64,000 nucleotides of DNA from Sipunculus nudus (lineage: Eukaryota > Annelida > Sipuncula > Golfingiida > Sipunculidae), in the NCBI GenBank assembly GCA_026874595.1, contig CM049321.1:246479-310478 (forward strand), given 5' to 3'. Positions within the stretch are counted from its first letter, which is position 1; every line of letters starts with the position of its first letter. Positions 12,231 through 26,600 of the stretch are shown here, in pieces. Position numbers and translations under genes: made by a program. Under the pieces are notes generated by a model. That model made no database searches. It was not told where the DNA came from and was given only the letters and a program-made list of their open reading frames with translations.

Positions 12231-12690
12231 TCATCGCGTCCTTGTAGGCCCTACTAATGGCACGGCACACATCAGACAAAAGATGCTAATCGTGTTTCGG
12301 GCCACTCTAAAGCCATACTGAAGGGTGGGGTACTTGTCAACAGTGGCCAGGTACCTCAGGGTGATGGATAATTTGAGACCACGTTGTAAGGCCTGACGCA
12401 TATCAGTATCTTGCCTCCAGATCACTGGACCCACCATCACCAGCAACTCGTCACAGATAGCAGGCTCTAATCTCAGGTAAATTAAGAATTACTGTTCATC
12501 TTCCAGTCTGAGCTCTCTCATGAGCCGGGCGTAGTGGCCAAACTGTAATTTTCTTTCAACAGACAGCCATTGTCTGACCCGCATGGCCCTACGTCTCCTT
12601 TATCGCTCCTGCTGCCTCCTTTTGGCCACTGCCAGCTGTTAGTGGAGTAGCATGATCTGTTGGCCTTGCAGACAGGCCAGTTGTAGCATG
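12231..12690 (-). pseudogene. PIF/Harbinger transposase N-terminal fragment (HARBI1-like)
   Basis: The - strand translation has the N-terminal features of Harbinger nucleases. An Arg-rich block (RRRRAMRVRQWL) is followed by FGHYARLMRELRLED, then DELLVMVGPVI, the DTDMRQAL motif, KLSITLRYLATVDKYPTLQY and FRVARNTISIF, which is the HTH-containing region. Stops interrupt it before and after the Arg-rich block and after the LRLED segment. The catalytic DDE half expected at lower coordinates is absent, so this is a truncated relic. Confidence 0.82.
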
Positions 12691-15600
12691 TAATTTCTGT
12701 CCATGCTGACATGTGTGGCTTCACTAAACTTTCTTACACCGGTCATGTTATTTGTACTATTCAACAATGGGGACTAAGGCAACCATCGACTGCCAGTCTG
12801 AAGCAACGTAGTAGCATCGACCCACGAGCGCAGTTCCGTCTTGATCGCAGACGGACCGGAGGCCGGTTGCTGCGGTCAGGCGGTCGCCTTATGGTCCCCG
12901 AAAAAGTGACAGGACCTCCGCTATGACAATTGTCTAAGACAAGTACAACAGGTTTCGAATGTTTGACGACAAACTACGAAAGGCCATACCTCAATCACGC
13001 AGGCGAATTTATTATTTTTATTTTTAAGGGGGGGGGGGGGGGTCCCAGTAGAAAGATTTGAATGCTATCTTAATAACATAGCTTTGATGACTTTAATTGC
13101 CAGGATAGAAAAAAAATACCTTAAATGTAAATTAATTACGAATAACTGGGGAAAAAATAGATAAAACAGAGCCATTATACATCCAACGGGGAGGGGGGGG
13201 GGGGCGCAATCACATTATATTGGCAAGGGCATCATGATCATGCTAGCAAGTGTTGAAGTCGTGCAGCCGTATGATTCATATGTTTTCACTTTAGACAGCT
13301 TTCCCACCAGCACAACTACCAGCGTCATGCGACAGATTCATCATAGCATATTGTCATAGGGTTCGTTTCAGCATGCATTTAACGCCACTTGACATAACCA
13401 CAAACACAGAAGACAGAAAAGCAACTCATGTCATCATTTTTTTTACGAAATAAATGCAGACATTTCTTTCTTTTCAGGCTGGGTATTATTATTAACATAA
13501 AAATCCTCTTGGCGGTTTTTATTTGCTAAAGAAGCTATGTACGTTTCGTATTGTTATTATTGTTCTATTTTATTACGAAGAAATAACTCTGAGAAATTAT
13601 GCTGAAATATAAAGCCTTCATTTCCAGATTAAAGATATTCAGATTAAAGATATTCATTCATTCATTCATTCATTCATATGTGCGTATTTGCATATGTAAA
13701 GTGATATGCATGTCTTTGTATATATAAGGTATTAAGCATAAGAAACCAGAGGAAAGACCTGATTGTATTATTCCGCATATATAACGGAGATGAGAGATTC
13801 AGGTCAGAAATTTTACGAAATACAACATGTTTGAAGGTCCATAACTTCGTTTACATGGTGTTGGACGGAAACCGATGCATGACGGATGTGTTTCGAATAC
13901 GAAAGTAATAGCTAAAAGGATCGCTGGTCTTCATAATCGTGCGACATTTGTAGCGAAGACTTCAATGGCATGCAGCTGTGCAGCGAAATGTGAGACTTTA
14001 TGGCCAACTCATAAATTTAATATGATTATACTTTAGCTGGTGGTAAAGGTATTATGTTTTCACTTTCCTGGGTTATTTGATTTTTTAGGAAGCAACTTTG
14101 CTCAAAAGTTCATGAAAGGATTTTACTGAAATGTGTTTAAAGGGCAAGGCTAGAAAATACATTTAATTTTTTAGGTAATCTGAATCAACATAAATGTTTT
14201 TTATGCATTCGATGCTGGGATGTTTCTATGTTCCACACACCAACATTTTATTATAATCATGGCGGAGGCACAAATGTGGTCTCACACCACTTTTGTTTTT
14301 TAATACGATGATCGGACATTGCGGAAAATAATAATTTGCCACAGCAAACTTATTAATTTAGATTTGAAAATTATTGAAAGACCCAGTGGACTGGATGGCA
14401 GAGGGCAGTCTCTTCAAATTTGTTTGCCTCCGCCAGGCGGGTATGCGTTCATCTTCTCTCGTGTGTATATTTTTATGCATTTGTTCACAAAATGAGTAAC
14501 GTAATCATGATCAGGATCTCAGGACGTTTCGGGCTATTTAAGGAATGGACCAATGAAGAATCGATTAGATTTTAGATGTGAATCCGGTGCATGATCCGGA
14601 ATCATGAACGTCATCAAGGAAAAAATAAAAAATGCAAAGTTACTTATGCAGGAACGAACCTGGGAATGTGGGCCGAATAAGTGAATGCAGACACGGCTTG
14701 GGAACCATCACTCAACATGAACCTTAGAATGAAGATTCGATAAGAGTGTAGATTTCGAGTTAACTCTAAAATCTTATAATAACAGATGTAATATCGGGAG
14801 TAGATGCTTTCTTATAACAAGCAGTTATCAGGTATACACGTCACACAGCCGACTACAGGTGGCCAGATGTTACATGCTAACAATCAGTCTCGATTTGGAG
14901 AAACATAAAAAAGTGTACTCTTATTTCTTGTTATAAATGACACCATCCATTGACGATTGAACATGACTGTTTTTCAGTTTTGCTGAGCTGTAGAGTTGGG
15001 TCTTTGTCAGATTCCGTCCACCCGTCCCGTTAGCAACCATACATCAAAGCCGTCAGATTAAAACATTCTTGCTGGATATCCAAACAGGTAAAGTTTTATT
15101 TGACAACGGAAATACAAAAGCTTTTTTTTGAGTTCTTTTAATATATTACTTTAAGTTTCGAATGCTGCTGGACGTAATTTTCTCAAGGGTTCACAAAATT
15201 GAAAAAGTATACCTCATTTCACACATATCCTTGACACCGCGCAAAATATTGAACAAATTCACTGGCCAAGTTCTTTAATATTTCACTGACATGTATTATA
15301 TGTGACTATTATAAGTTTGAAATAACGAATGGAGAAAACCACATGCGCTGGAGGAGTAACGTATAATCAGATGAAACCTGCATCCGGCCCGCTCACTCAT
15401 CTTGTCTAATAGTAGTGCCATGCGAAACTTTAGCAAAGTTAAGAGGGAAATTCAGACTGACAGGTGACATTCATTATATAACAGTTTACCTGAGTCCTGG
15501 TCATATTTGAAGTTTGATATAACCGGTTCGTAATGATGACTAAAATTTCTTTACAGTCTGCCTCTTGTGTGTATATGAGAGAGTTTCCTAATAAACAGTG

Positions 15601-15735
15601 CTTGGATTACAAGTAAATTTTCTATGCATGTTGACCTTGTATATCTTGTTCCAGACGAGTGGTCACATGTAATTCATTCACTTTTGTAGGATCCCACAAA
15701 TCCACATTCATCTAGAACTAAACACAATAGCACCC

Positions 15736-15777
<42 letters not shown>

Positions 15778-16660
15778 CATATATTAATATGATTCACAAT
15801 AGAAAGGTAATGTATGTCAGCTGTGTGATGATCCATAGGTCACTTGTTTATTGAGTCTCCCTGTAGAAGAACTTGGCATGTTGTTTTTCTTTTAATTTAC
15901 CGTAATATGGTAATCATACACGGTAGACGATCGATTTTTGTCCTTAACAAATATATCAAACAAAATAATCATATTTACAAATCTAAATGGTAGACAGTGA
16001 CAGGACAAATTGATGTATGTAAATAATTATCACTGTCTGTACTCACAATTATCATTTTTCTAAGGCATAAATCAAATAAATATAAATATATATTTCTTAC
16101 CAAGCACCGATTATTCAGAATTCAAACTTCAAATAGTTTTTTTATTTTAAATATTAGGCATTACAAAATAGTGGTCACGCGTTCATCAGCTTCCGTTAAT
16201 CTGTTTTTCATATATTTCTTTTTTAACGAATTCTAGTCAGTCTCGCCTGCTAAGTGCTCATAAACAACAAAGATATAAACCTTTATAAAAATCAGTTACA
16301 GTAATGACTGAAAAGGACAGTTTGCATTTGGTTAAGCAAACTTGACGTTTATATTTTGGTAATTTCGGACTTCAGTCACTGAGCATGAACTATGGAAAAT
16401 GAGGTATTGTCTCTAAATCGCGGTTTTCAGCTAACTTAAATGTTTGTAACATCGGTGGTATATTGATTTGCCAGTTGACACTACAAAACGTTTACATGGA
16501 TTGATAATTTATCCAGTGTTTATGCCTGTTTGTATGGATGACGTATTATGACGATGAGTTATATCCACTGAAATAGCTCAACGCCCGCATCTCGCCCATT
16601 TGTGACCTGTAGACAGGTTGAGTAAACTTGGTTCGTGACTTCCGAAGGGAACGACAAAAT
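12691..16660. other. Non-coding stretch with simple repeats
   Basis: No gene recognised. Simple repeats present are poly-G runs at 13028-13042 and 13193-13204, an (ATTC)n run at 13652-13677, and (AT)n at about 15740-15774. Remaining sequence is AT-rich unique-looking DNA, probably upstream flank or an early intron of the lectin gene. Confidence 0.5.
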
Positions 16661-16703
16661 GATTCACCAGGCACTCCTGTGGTTTTCTGTATGGCAGGTA
16701 ACC
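16661..16703 (+). CDS. Candidate first coding exon of the lectin gene (weak)
   Basis: An ATG in good context (ACAAAATGA) near 16661 opens a short hydrophobic stretch, MIHQALLWFSVWQ. It is followed at once by a plausible donor, CAG|GTAACC. This could start a signal peptide. Against it, the donor is phase 0 while the next recognised exon (20120) needs a phase-1 partner, so another exon would have to lie between. No clear TATA box lies upstream. Confidence 0.2.
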
Positions 16704-19243
16704 AACTTGTAATTATTTCTGGCTAATCTAGAGGGCAACAGGGCCGTCTTAACACATGCATTAGCATACTTACTGGGCCCAAGGGGGGGGGGGGGGGTGG
16801 GCTATACATAATTACTCATTTAGTTTCTTTTTGAAACGGAGGAGAAAATTCCACACATTAGAAAAGAATCCCTACACGGAAATGTTGATATGGCCAGGAG
16901 ATGTCAAACACTCTCCAGACAGTCCACACGGGAAGTGCACACGCTGAACACCATGACAAGCATTTACCCTTTGTCTACTTCTGCTGCCCCGAGGCAGCAT
17001 TCACCTATTCCCTAGCTCCTAGCTCTAGTCAGCTCTCCCTAAGCTACGCTGTGAAAGAGCCGTAGATTACGCTCCTTTTCGAGACTTAAATTGGTAAAAA
17101 AAACTCGGCTTCGAAGCAAAAAGGGGCAGCAGCGTTTGAAATAGCTTTCTTAAAGTGGATGGAAAACGATATTCTGAAAGCCTAGCTTTAAGCCAATTTT
17201 AACACAATTTCGCTGAAACCTAACTTCTTACACAAGTACTGTCCGAACCGTAACTAGAATTTATTTTTTTTTTAATTGTATGATTGCTGATTTTAACCTA
17301 CCTCCCCTCATTCAGAATTTTAAGATTTGGTCCTAAACAATACATTCATAATTTCATTTGGCGGAAATTAGACTGATCTTGTCATATGTAGTGGAAAGTT
17401 GACTTAAGCGGTTTCAGTCTGACTCGCTTATTGTTTCAATAAGTGTCTGTAGGTCTGTCAGTTAAACTTTAATTCTCAATATGTTCAGACGCCTCGTGGA
17501 CGAAAACGTAAAAACGTATACGCTTGTAGGGACTGTCACGAAGACGCAGACACACGGCGTCGTTCACTGTACATTATAAAAACAAATGAGTTATGCAACA
17601 GCGTTAAACTGATCTTTACGTTTTTACACAGTCGCGACTTCTACGTAAGAGCTTGCATGGAAATGTTCATGAGCTAAATGTTCTTTGATTTTGACCGCAT
17701 ATTTAAATCAACAGTAAGTAGGGTTATCTCCTACAGCTCCGAGATTTGATAAAATAATAATTGACCAACATAAAGCCATGTTAAGACTTGCAAAATTCAT
17801 CGATGTCAAGAATAGATTGCCCACAAGTTATATCCATCTTCCTCCGCCATTTACTGCGGAAGTGGTTTTGGTAGCGGGGTTTTCATTTTCGCGCTTTTCG
17901 CGGGAGCGTGATTTGCGCTGAATTAAAAACCCGCGTTATTTCAAACACCCCAGACATGTAGTTTACTTTTTTTACCGTGAGGTGACAACCCTATAATAGT
18001 ATTGTAAGGTACAAGTAAAGAATATTTGCGAATTGTATAGACAATGATGTGTCATATAGATCGTTAATGTTGAATGGGGCAATGAGAAATTGAACAACCC
18101 TTTTTATATACAAAATTTATCTTGTATACACAAAAGTCTAGTGTTTTATCTTGATTTTGGTATTCACCCCGGCGGCTCTTGGCAGGTTGTGATGTCACTA
18201 TAGCTGATCGATGCAATCGTTCACCACATGGAAGACTGCAGAATTCTAGCCTGACACTCAGTCACGTGAGTCTTAGTATCCCTCTTTGCGGGATCCCTTG
18301 AGTTGAGGCTTCATCAACCAGGATGTTAGAGTAGTCATGTTGCTACTAATAAGATTTCATAGCAAGTGGTATCTCAGCTTCAAACCACTCCAGCTAATAG
18401 TGATTTGTAGAAACAACTGTGAAACAAATAGCCTTTGAAGACCCTTAAACTGCCCTCCAAATGTCTTTGAAGTACAACCGAGAGCCAGCCGCTATTGTGG
18501 TCAGCTCTGCTTGTTGTCCACACATAGCAGGCTGCCTCAAGTTAGTTATCACAACTGCTGTTTTTGAGCAATTCTACAATTTACTCATATGTCAAACAGC
18601 TTGTCTGGGTGCAGTACCATAGCATCATCAACCATAATAAGTCCTGGTAATTACGTTTTGTTTACCCCGTGCTTTCCACTAGCCCCTAGCCAAGTATCAT
18701 GCAGGCCCTACGCAGTTACCCGAAACTTGTCAGGTATATTGCGTCACAAACCATAAACCTCACAAATATTTTATGTAATCGTTTAAAAATTTTGCGAAAT
18801 GCGCGAAAATTAACCGCTTCCACAGTATATAGGAATCTGGTATAATCAAATAAAAAACAAAATAGAAACGATATAGCTGAACGATATAATGCCGATCTCA
18901 TTTATGGAAATAAATAAGAAAGTGTGCGCAAACTGTTTAAAAATTATCAGGAATTTTTAACCACCGAAATTAAGTGAAAGGAGTTCAATATGTAAGGAAA
19001 TCATCTGCGTGTCATGGTTGTGCGTGATTCTTTTGCATTAATAAAATTGACGATATAAATCTAAACTTTGCCCTTTAATATCTCATTAATATTTTCTAAC
19101 TGTTAAGGCACTTCAGGTTTATTCGTGTATATGGTTTCTTCATTGTTAGTCCTCGCTATTAGGGGCCCGCGCTCTTTCAGCCAAACATATTAAGATGATG
19201 GAAATTTGTGAATGTGAGGGTGTGTTGGTGTAAGAGAATGAAG

Positions 19244-19292
<49 letters not shown>

Positions 19293-20119
19293 GGGGGGGA
19301 GGGGATTGTGGAAGGCAAGATTTGAGATGGTTTTTCTACTCATTTTTAAAATAAAAAAACAATATAAGGAAACTTCAGATACAGATCAAGACATAAGACT
19401 TTAACCAAGATTTCTGTAATTATTTCAAAACCTAAATTCACTTATTGTTGCTCATGTAATTGGCATTTGTATGTATTAAGACAGTTTACCTTTTTTTGTT
19501 ATATTGGAGTAATTGATTATGCCTGAAAGTTATATGCATAAATGACTTTCTTTAATTCATTTACATCGCGATAACATCATTTAAACAAACACTCTTGGAG
19601 GGTTGACCAAATAATCCCGTACTTCCTGAGCCACTTAAAACTCTTGATTTGTAACTAGAATGGCAGATATTAAAGGCATTAACATCACCAACGTTTCCTC
19701 GTACAGATATTCACTCCTCCACAAAGTATCTCAGAAATCGAGTAGGTGGTATATCTGTAATCCTGTTACCAGACACGGATGAAAACACAACTCTGCGGAG
19801 AGCACAACCTTTTATAATGGTTCCATTTTTTTTCAATTTGATAGCTTAGGTAGGGAAAATGAGAGAAGCCCCAATGTCGTGGGCGCATGGAGGGCTGGGG
19901 GTGTATGGGTCTTCCCCTCGGAACTTTTACAATTTTCATGACATAATTAAGCAGTTCTTAAACAATTTTGATATAAGATAATAGACTGTATTCATTAAAT
20001 ATTGTAAAAATTGTGATGAAATTGAAAATAAAAAGACAATTACTAAGGCAGATTTCACATGTGAGTATATATGAATTTTTATAATTTATTTGATCATGCC
20101 ATCATTTTTTTTTATCCAG
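16704..20119. other. Non-coding stretch, likely intron or 5' flank of the lectin gene
   Basis: It holds a poly-G run at 16786-16798 within a GGGCC-type context and a (GA)n run followed by poly-G at about 19245-19300. No exon was recognised. The - strand frame at 19146-19343 translates the GA repeat. Confidence 0.5.
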
Positions 20120-20374
20120 AAACCATAAGGGTTACGACAACCGGGCGGCATTACGACAAACATAAGTCATCGAGAGCTTTTGCGACCCGAACAAACCAAT
20201 TGGAGCTGGGCCAGCCACGCATGGGATTGGCACCAATGGGCGGTTTGGCCGAATGCAACCAGTCACCAGCGTGCCGTGCTGTAAACGCCTTTAGGAACGG
20301 AACCTGTGAAGTTCTTCTGTCACCAGTAATTGGTGTTGACTTCACTGCAGAGTCCACAAATTACATCCTATTCC
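20120..20374 (+). CDS. PAN/apple-like exon of a secreted C-type lectin gene
   Basis: The exon follows a strong polypyrimidine tract and acceptor (TTTTTTTATCCAG|AA) and ends at a donor C|GTGAGG. It is 255 bp and phase 1 at both ends. Its coding frame contains AECNQSPACRAVNAF, then NGTCEVLLSP and STNYILF. That Cys spacing and tyrosine-containing end are typical of PAN/apple-like modules placed before lectin domains in molluscan secreted proteins, where they bind proteins or carbohydrates. The leftover C joins the AC that opens the exon at 35046 without disturbing the frame. The open frame continues past the donor to a stop at 20403-20405, but that tail is probably intron. The upstream ATG at 20071 lies in the presumed intron and is not the start. 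Confidence 0.65.
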
Positions 20375-20676
20375 GTGAGGATGTTTCTTCACTGACAAAG
20401 TTTTGATAAACCAGCAAAGCATTTGGCAATAATTAATCAATAATTATCCCACTTTGTATGAGATATTAATATAAGAAAATGAGGGCAGGACCTAATAGGA
20501 TTTCAGAGCTGAACATCTCCAGTTCGATCCCGACCAGTCCCTGGAATATTACATTAAATTTACATTGAAACATAGCATTTAATTGGTGGAATTTCACTGT
20601 CTCTAGATTTATATTAGTGAACAATATTTCATAACAAAATATCATTCTAATAGCAGGTAAATGATAAAGGTAATTA
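20375..20676 (+). other. Start of the intron before the minisatellite
   Basis: AT-rich intronic DNA. GTTCGATCCCGACC near 20523 resembles a Pol III B box, but no partner A box is evident. Confidence 0.5.
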
Positions 20677-23600
20677 ACATAAACGTTTATAGACAGGTTG
20701 GTCAGCCCATAGTAACATGAACGTTAGTAGACAGGCTAGTCAGCCCATGGTAACATGAACGTTTATAGACAGGCTAGTCAGCCCATAGCAAAATAAACGT
20801 TTGGAGACAGACTGGTCAGGCCATGGTAACATGAACGTATGTAGACAGACTGGTCAGCCCATGGTAACATAAACGTTTGGAGACAGACTGGTCAGGCCAT
20901 GGTAACATGAACGTTTTTAGACAGGCAGGTCAGCCCATGGTAACATGAACGTTAGTAGACAGGCTTGTCAGACCATAGCAACATAAAAGTTTGTAGACAG
21001 GCTGGTCAGCCCATGGTAACAAGAACGTTTTGAGACAGGCTGGTCAGGCCATGGTAACATGAACGTTTGTAAACAGACTGGTCAGGCCAAGTTTACATGA
21101 ACGTTTGTAAACAGGCTAGTCAGCCCATAGCTAGTAACATAAACGTTTGTAGACAGGCTGGTCAGGCCATGGTTACATGAACGTAAGTAGACAGGCTAGT
21201 CAGCCCATGGTAACATGAACGTTTGTAGACAGACTGGTCAGGCCATGGTAACATGAACGTTTGTAGACAGGCTAGTCAGCCCATAGCAACATAAACGTTT
21301 ATAGACAGGCTAGTCAGCCCAGGGTAACATGAACGTTTATAGACAGGCTGGTCAGCCCATGGTATCATGAACGTTTATAGACAGGCTGGTCAGCCAATGG
21401 TAACATGAACGTTTGTAGACAGACTGGTCAGGCCATGGTAACATGAACGTTTGTAGACAGCTAATCAGCCCATTGCAACATAAACGTTTGTAGACAGGCT
21501 GGTCAGGCCATGGTAACTTGAACGTTTGTAGACAGGCTGGTCAGGCCATGGTAACATGGACGTTAGTAGACAGGCTGGTCAGGCCATGGTAACATGAACG
21601 TTTGGAGACAGGCTGGTCTGGCCATGGTAACATGAACGTTTGTAGACAGGCTGGTCAGGCCATGGTAACATGGACGTTAGTAGACAGGCTGGTCAGGCCA
21701 TGGTAACATAAAAACGTTTGTAGATAAGCTGGTCAGCCCAGAGGAACATAAACGATTGTAGGCAGGCTGTTCAGGCCATTGCTACATGAACGTTTGTAGA
21801 AAGGCTTGTCAGGCCATGGTAACATGAACGTTTGTAGACAGGCTGGTCAGGCCATGGTAACATGAACGTTTGTAGACAGGCTGGTCAGGGCATGGTAACA
21901 TAAACGTTTGTAGACAGGCTGCTCAGTCAATGGTAACATGATCGTTAGTAGACAGGCTAGTCAGCCCATAGCAAAATAAACGTTTATAGACAGGCTAGTC
22001 AGCCCCGGGTAACATGAACGTTTATAGAAAGGCTGGTCAGCCCATGGTATCATGAACATTTATAGACATGCTGGTCAGCCCATGGTAACATGAACGTTTG
22101 CAGACAGACTGGTCAGGCCATGGTAACATGAACGTTTGAAGACAGGCTAGTCAGCCCATAGCAACATGAACGTTTGTAGACAGGCTGGTCAGGCCATGGT
22201 AACATGAACGTTAGTAGACAGGCCGGTCACCCCATTGTAACATGAACGTTTGTAGACAGACTGGTCTGGCCATAGTAACATGGACGTTAGTAGACAGGCT
22301 AGTCAGCCCATGGTAACATGAACGTTTGTAGATAGGCTGGTCAGCCCAAAGGAACATAAACGTTTGTAGGCAGGCTGTTCAGGCCATTGCTATATGAACT
22401 TTTGTAGACAGACTGGTCAGGCCATGGTAACATGAACGTTTGTAGACAGGCTGGTCTGGCCATGGTAACATGAACGTTAGTAGACAGGCTAGTCAGCCCA
22501 TGGTAACATGAACGTTTGTAGGCAGACTGGTCAGGCCATGGTAACATGAACGTTTGTAGACAGACTGGTCAGGCCATGGTAACATGAACGTTTGTAGTCA
22601 GGCTAGTCAGCCCATGGTAACATGAACGTTTATAGACATACCGGTCACCCCATGGCAACATGAACGTTTGTAGACAGACTGGTCAGGCCATGGTAACATG
22701 AACGTTTGTAGACAGGCTGGTCAGGCCATGCTAACTTGAACGTTTGTAGACAGACTGGTCAGGCCATGGTAACATAATCGTTTGTAGACAGGCTAGTCAG
22801 GCCATGGTAACATGAACGTTTATAGACAGACCGGTCACATCATGGTAACATGAACGTTTGTAGACAGACTGGTCAGGCCATAGTAACATGGACGTTAGTA
22901 GACAGGCTGGTCAGCCCATGGTAACATGAACGTTTGTAGATAGGCTGGCCAGCCCAGAGGAACATAAACGTTTGTAGGCAGGCTGTTCAGGCCATTGCTA
23001 CATGAACGTTTGTATACAGACTGGTCAGGCGATGGTAACATGAACGTTTGTAGACAGGCTGGTCAGGCCATGGTAACATGAACGTTTGTAGACAGGCTGG
23101 TCAGGCCATGGTAACATGAACGTTTGTAGACAGGCTGGTCAGGCCATGGTAACATGAACGTTTGTAGACAGGCTGGTCAGGCCATGGTAACATGAACGTT
23201 TGTAGACAGGCTGGTCAGACCATGGTAACATGAACGTTAGTAGACAGACTTTAAGGCAATGTTAACATGAACGTTTGAAGACAGGCTAGTCAGCCTATAG
23301 CAACATGAACGTTTGTAGACAGGCTAGTCAGCCCATGGTAACATGAACGTTTGTAGATAGGCTGGTCAGGCCATTGCTATATGAACTTTGTAGACAGACT
23401 GGTCAGGCCATGGTAACATGAACGTTTGTAGACAGGCTGGTCTGGCCATGGTAACATGAACGTTAGTAGACAGGCTAGTCAGCCCATGGTAACATGAACG
23501 TTTGTAGGCAGACTGGTCAGGCCATGGTAACATGAACGTTTGTAGACAGACTGGTCAGGCCATGGTAACATGAACGTTTGTAGTCAGGCTAGTAAGCCAA

Positions 23601-26600
23601 TGGTAACATGAACGTTTATAGACATACCGGTCACCCCATGGTAACATGAACGTTTGTAGACAGACTGGTCAGGCCATGGTAACATGAACGTTTGTAGACA
23701 GGCTGGTCAGGCCATGCTAACTTGAACGTTTGTAGACAGACTGGTCAGGCCATGGTAACATGAACGTTTGTAGTCAGGCTAGTCAGCCCATGGTAACATG
23801 AACGTTTATAAACATACCGGTCACCCCATGGTAACATGAACGTTTGTAGACAGACTGGTCAGGCCATGGTAACATGATCGTTTGTAGACAGGCTAGTCAG
23901 GCCATGGTAACATGAACGTTTATAGACAGACCGGTCACATCATGGTAACATGAACGTTTGTAGACAGACTGGTCAGGCCATAGTAACATGGACGTTAGTA
24001 GACAGGCTAGTCAGCCCATGGTAACATGAACGTTTGTAGATAGGTTGGTCAGTCCAGAGGAACATAAACGTTTGTAGGCAGGCTGTTCAGGCCATTGCTA
24101 CATGAACGTTTGTAGACAGACTGGTCAGGCGATGGTAACATGAACGTTTGTAGACAGGCTGGTCAGGCCATGGTAACATGAACGTTTGTAGACAGGCTGA
24201 TCAGGCCATGGTAACATGAACGTTTGTAGACAGGCTGGTCAGGCCATGGTAATATGAACGTTTGTAGACAGGCTGGTCAGACCATGGTAACATGAACGTT
24301 AGTAGATAGGCAAGTCAGCCCATGGTAACATGAACGTTTGCAGACAGACTGGTCAGGCAATGGTTACATGTTAGTTTGTAGACAGGCTAGTCAGTCGATG
24401 GTAACATGAACGTTTGCAAACAGACTGGTCAGGCAATGGTAACATGAACGTTTGTAGACAGGCTGGTCAGGCCATGGTAACATGAACGTTTGTAGACAGG
24501 CTGGTCAGGCCATGGTAACATGAACGTTTGTAGACAGGCTGGTCAGGCCATGGTAACATGAACGTTTATAGACAGGCTGGTCAGCCCATAGTAACATGAA
24601 CGTTTGTAGACAGGCTAGTCATCCCATAGCAACATAAACGTTTGTAGACAGGCTAGTCAGCCCATGGTAACATGAACGTTTATAAACAGGCTGGTCGGCC
24701 CATAGTAACATGAAATTTTAAAGACAGGCTGGTCAGGCCTTGGTAACATGAACGGTTGTAGGCAGACTTGTCAGGCCATGGTAACATGAACGTTTGTAGA
24801 CAGACTGGTCAGGCCATGGTAACATGAACGTTTGTAGTCAGGCTAGTCAGCCCATGGTAACATGAACGTTTATAGATATACCGGTCAGCCCATGGTAACA
24901 TGAACGTTTGCAGACAGACTGGTCAGGCCATGGTAACATGAACGTTTGAAGACAGGCTAGTCAGCCCATAGCAACATGAACGTTTGTAGACAGGCTGGTC
25001 AGGCCATGGTAACATGAACGTTAGTAGACAGGCCGGTCACCCCATTGTAACATGAACGTTTGTAGACAGACTGGTCTGGCCATAGTAACATGGACGTTAG
25101 TAGACAGGCTAGTCAGCCCATGGTAACATGAACGTTTGTAGATAGGCTGGTCAGCCCAAAGGAACATAAACGTTTGTAGGCAGGCTGTTCAGGCCATTGC
25201 TATATGAACTTTTGTAGACAGACTGGTCAGGCCATGGTAACATGAACGTTTGTAGACAGGCTGGTCTGGCCATGGTAACATGAACGTTAGTAGACAGGCT
25301 AGTCAGCCCATGGTAACATGAACGTTTGTAGGCAGACTGGTCAGGCCATGGTAACATGAACGTTTGTAGACAGACTGGTCAGGCCATGGTAACATGAACG
25401 TTTGTAGTCAGGCTAGTCAGCCCATGGTAACATGAACGTTTATAGACATACCGGTCACCCCATGGCAACATGAACGTTTGTAGACAGACTGGTCAGGCCA
25501 TGGTAACATGAACGTTTGTAGACAGGCTGGTCAGGCCATGCTTACTTGAACGTTTGTAGACAGACTGGTCAGGCCATGGTAACATAATCGTTTGTAGACA
25601 GGCTAGTCAGGCCATGGTAACATGAACGTTTATAGACAGACCGGTCACATCATGGTAACATGAACATTTGTAGACAGACTGGTCAGGCCATAGTAACATG
25701 GACGTTAGTAGACAGGCTAGTCAGCCCATGGTAACATGAACGTTTGTAGATAGGCTGGAGAGCCCAGAGGAACATAAACGTTTGTAGGCAGGCTGTTCAG
25801 GCCATTGCTACATGAACGTTTGTAGACAGACTGGTCAGGCGATGGTAACATGAACGTTTGTAGACAGGCTGGTCAGGCCATGGTAACATGAACGTTTGTA
25901 GACAGGCTGGTCAGGCCATGGTAACATGAACGTTTGTAGACAGGCTGGTCAGGCCATGGTAACATGAACGTTTGTAGACAGGCTGGTCAGACCATGGTAA
26001 CATGAACGTTAGTAGATGGGCTAGTCAGCCCATGGTAACATGAACGTTTGCAGACAGACTTTAAGGCAATTTTAACATGAACGTTTGAAGACAGGCTAGT
26101 CAGCCTATAGCAACATAAACGTTTATAGACAGGCTAGTCAGCCCAGGGTAACATGAACGTTTATAGACAGGCTGGTCAGCCCATGGTATCATGAACGTTG
26201 ATAGACAGGCTGGTCAGCCAATGGTAACATGAACGTTTGTAGACAGACTGGTCAGGCCATGGTAACATGAACGTTTGTAGACAGCTAATCAGCCCATTGC
26301 AACATAAACGTTTGTAGACAGGCTGGTCAGGCCATGGTAACTTGAACGTTTGTAGACAGGCTGGTCAGGCCATGGTAACATGGACGTTAGTAGACAGGCT
26401 GGTCAGGCCATGGTAACATGAACGTTTGGAGACAGGCTGGTCTGGCCATGGTAACATGAACGTTTGAAGACAGGCTGGTCAGGCCATGGTAACATGGACG
26501 TTAGTAGACAGGCTGGTCAGGCCATGGTAACATAAAAACGTTTGTAGATAAGCTGGTCAGCCCAGAGGAACATAAACGATTGTAGGCAGGCTGTTCAGGC

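Noticed and set aside
20511-20540. tRNA gene or SINE B box (GTTCGATCCCGACC)
   Set aside because: No acceptor-stem pairing, no A box at the right distance and no Pol III terminator close by.
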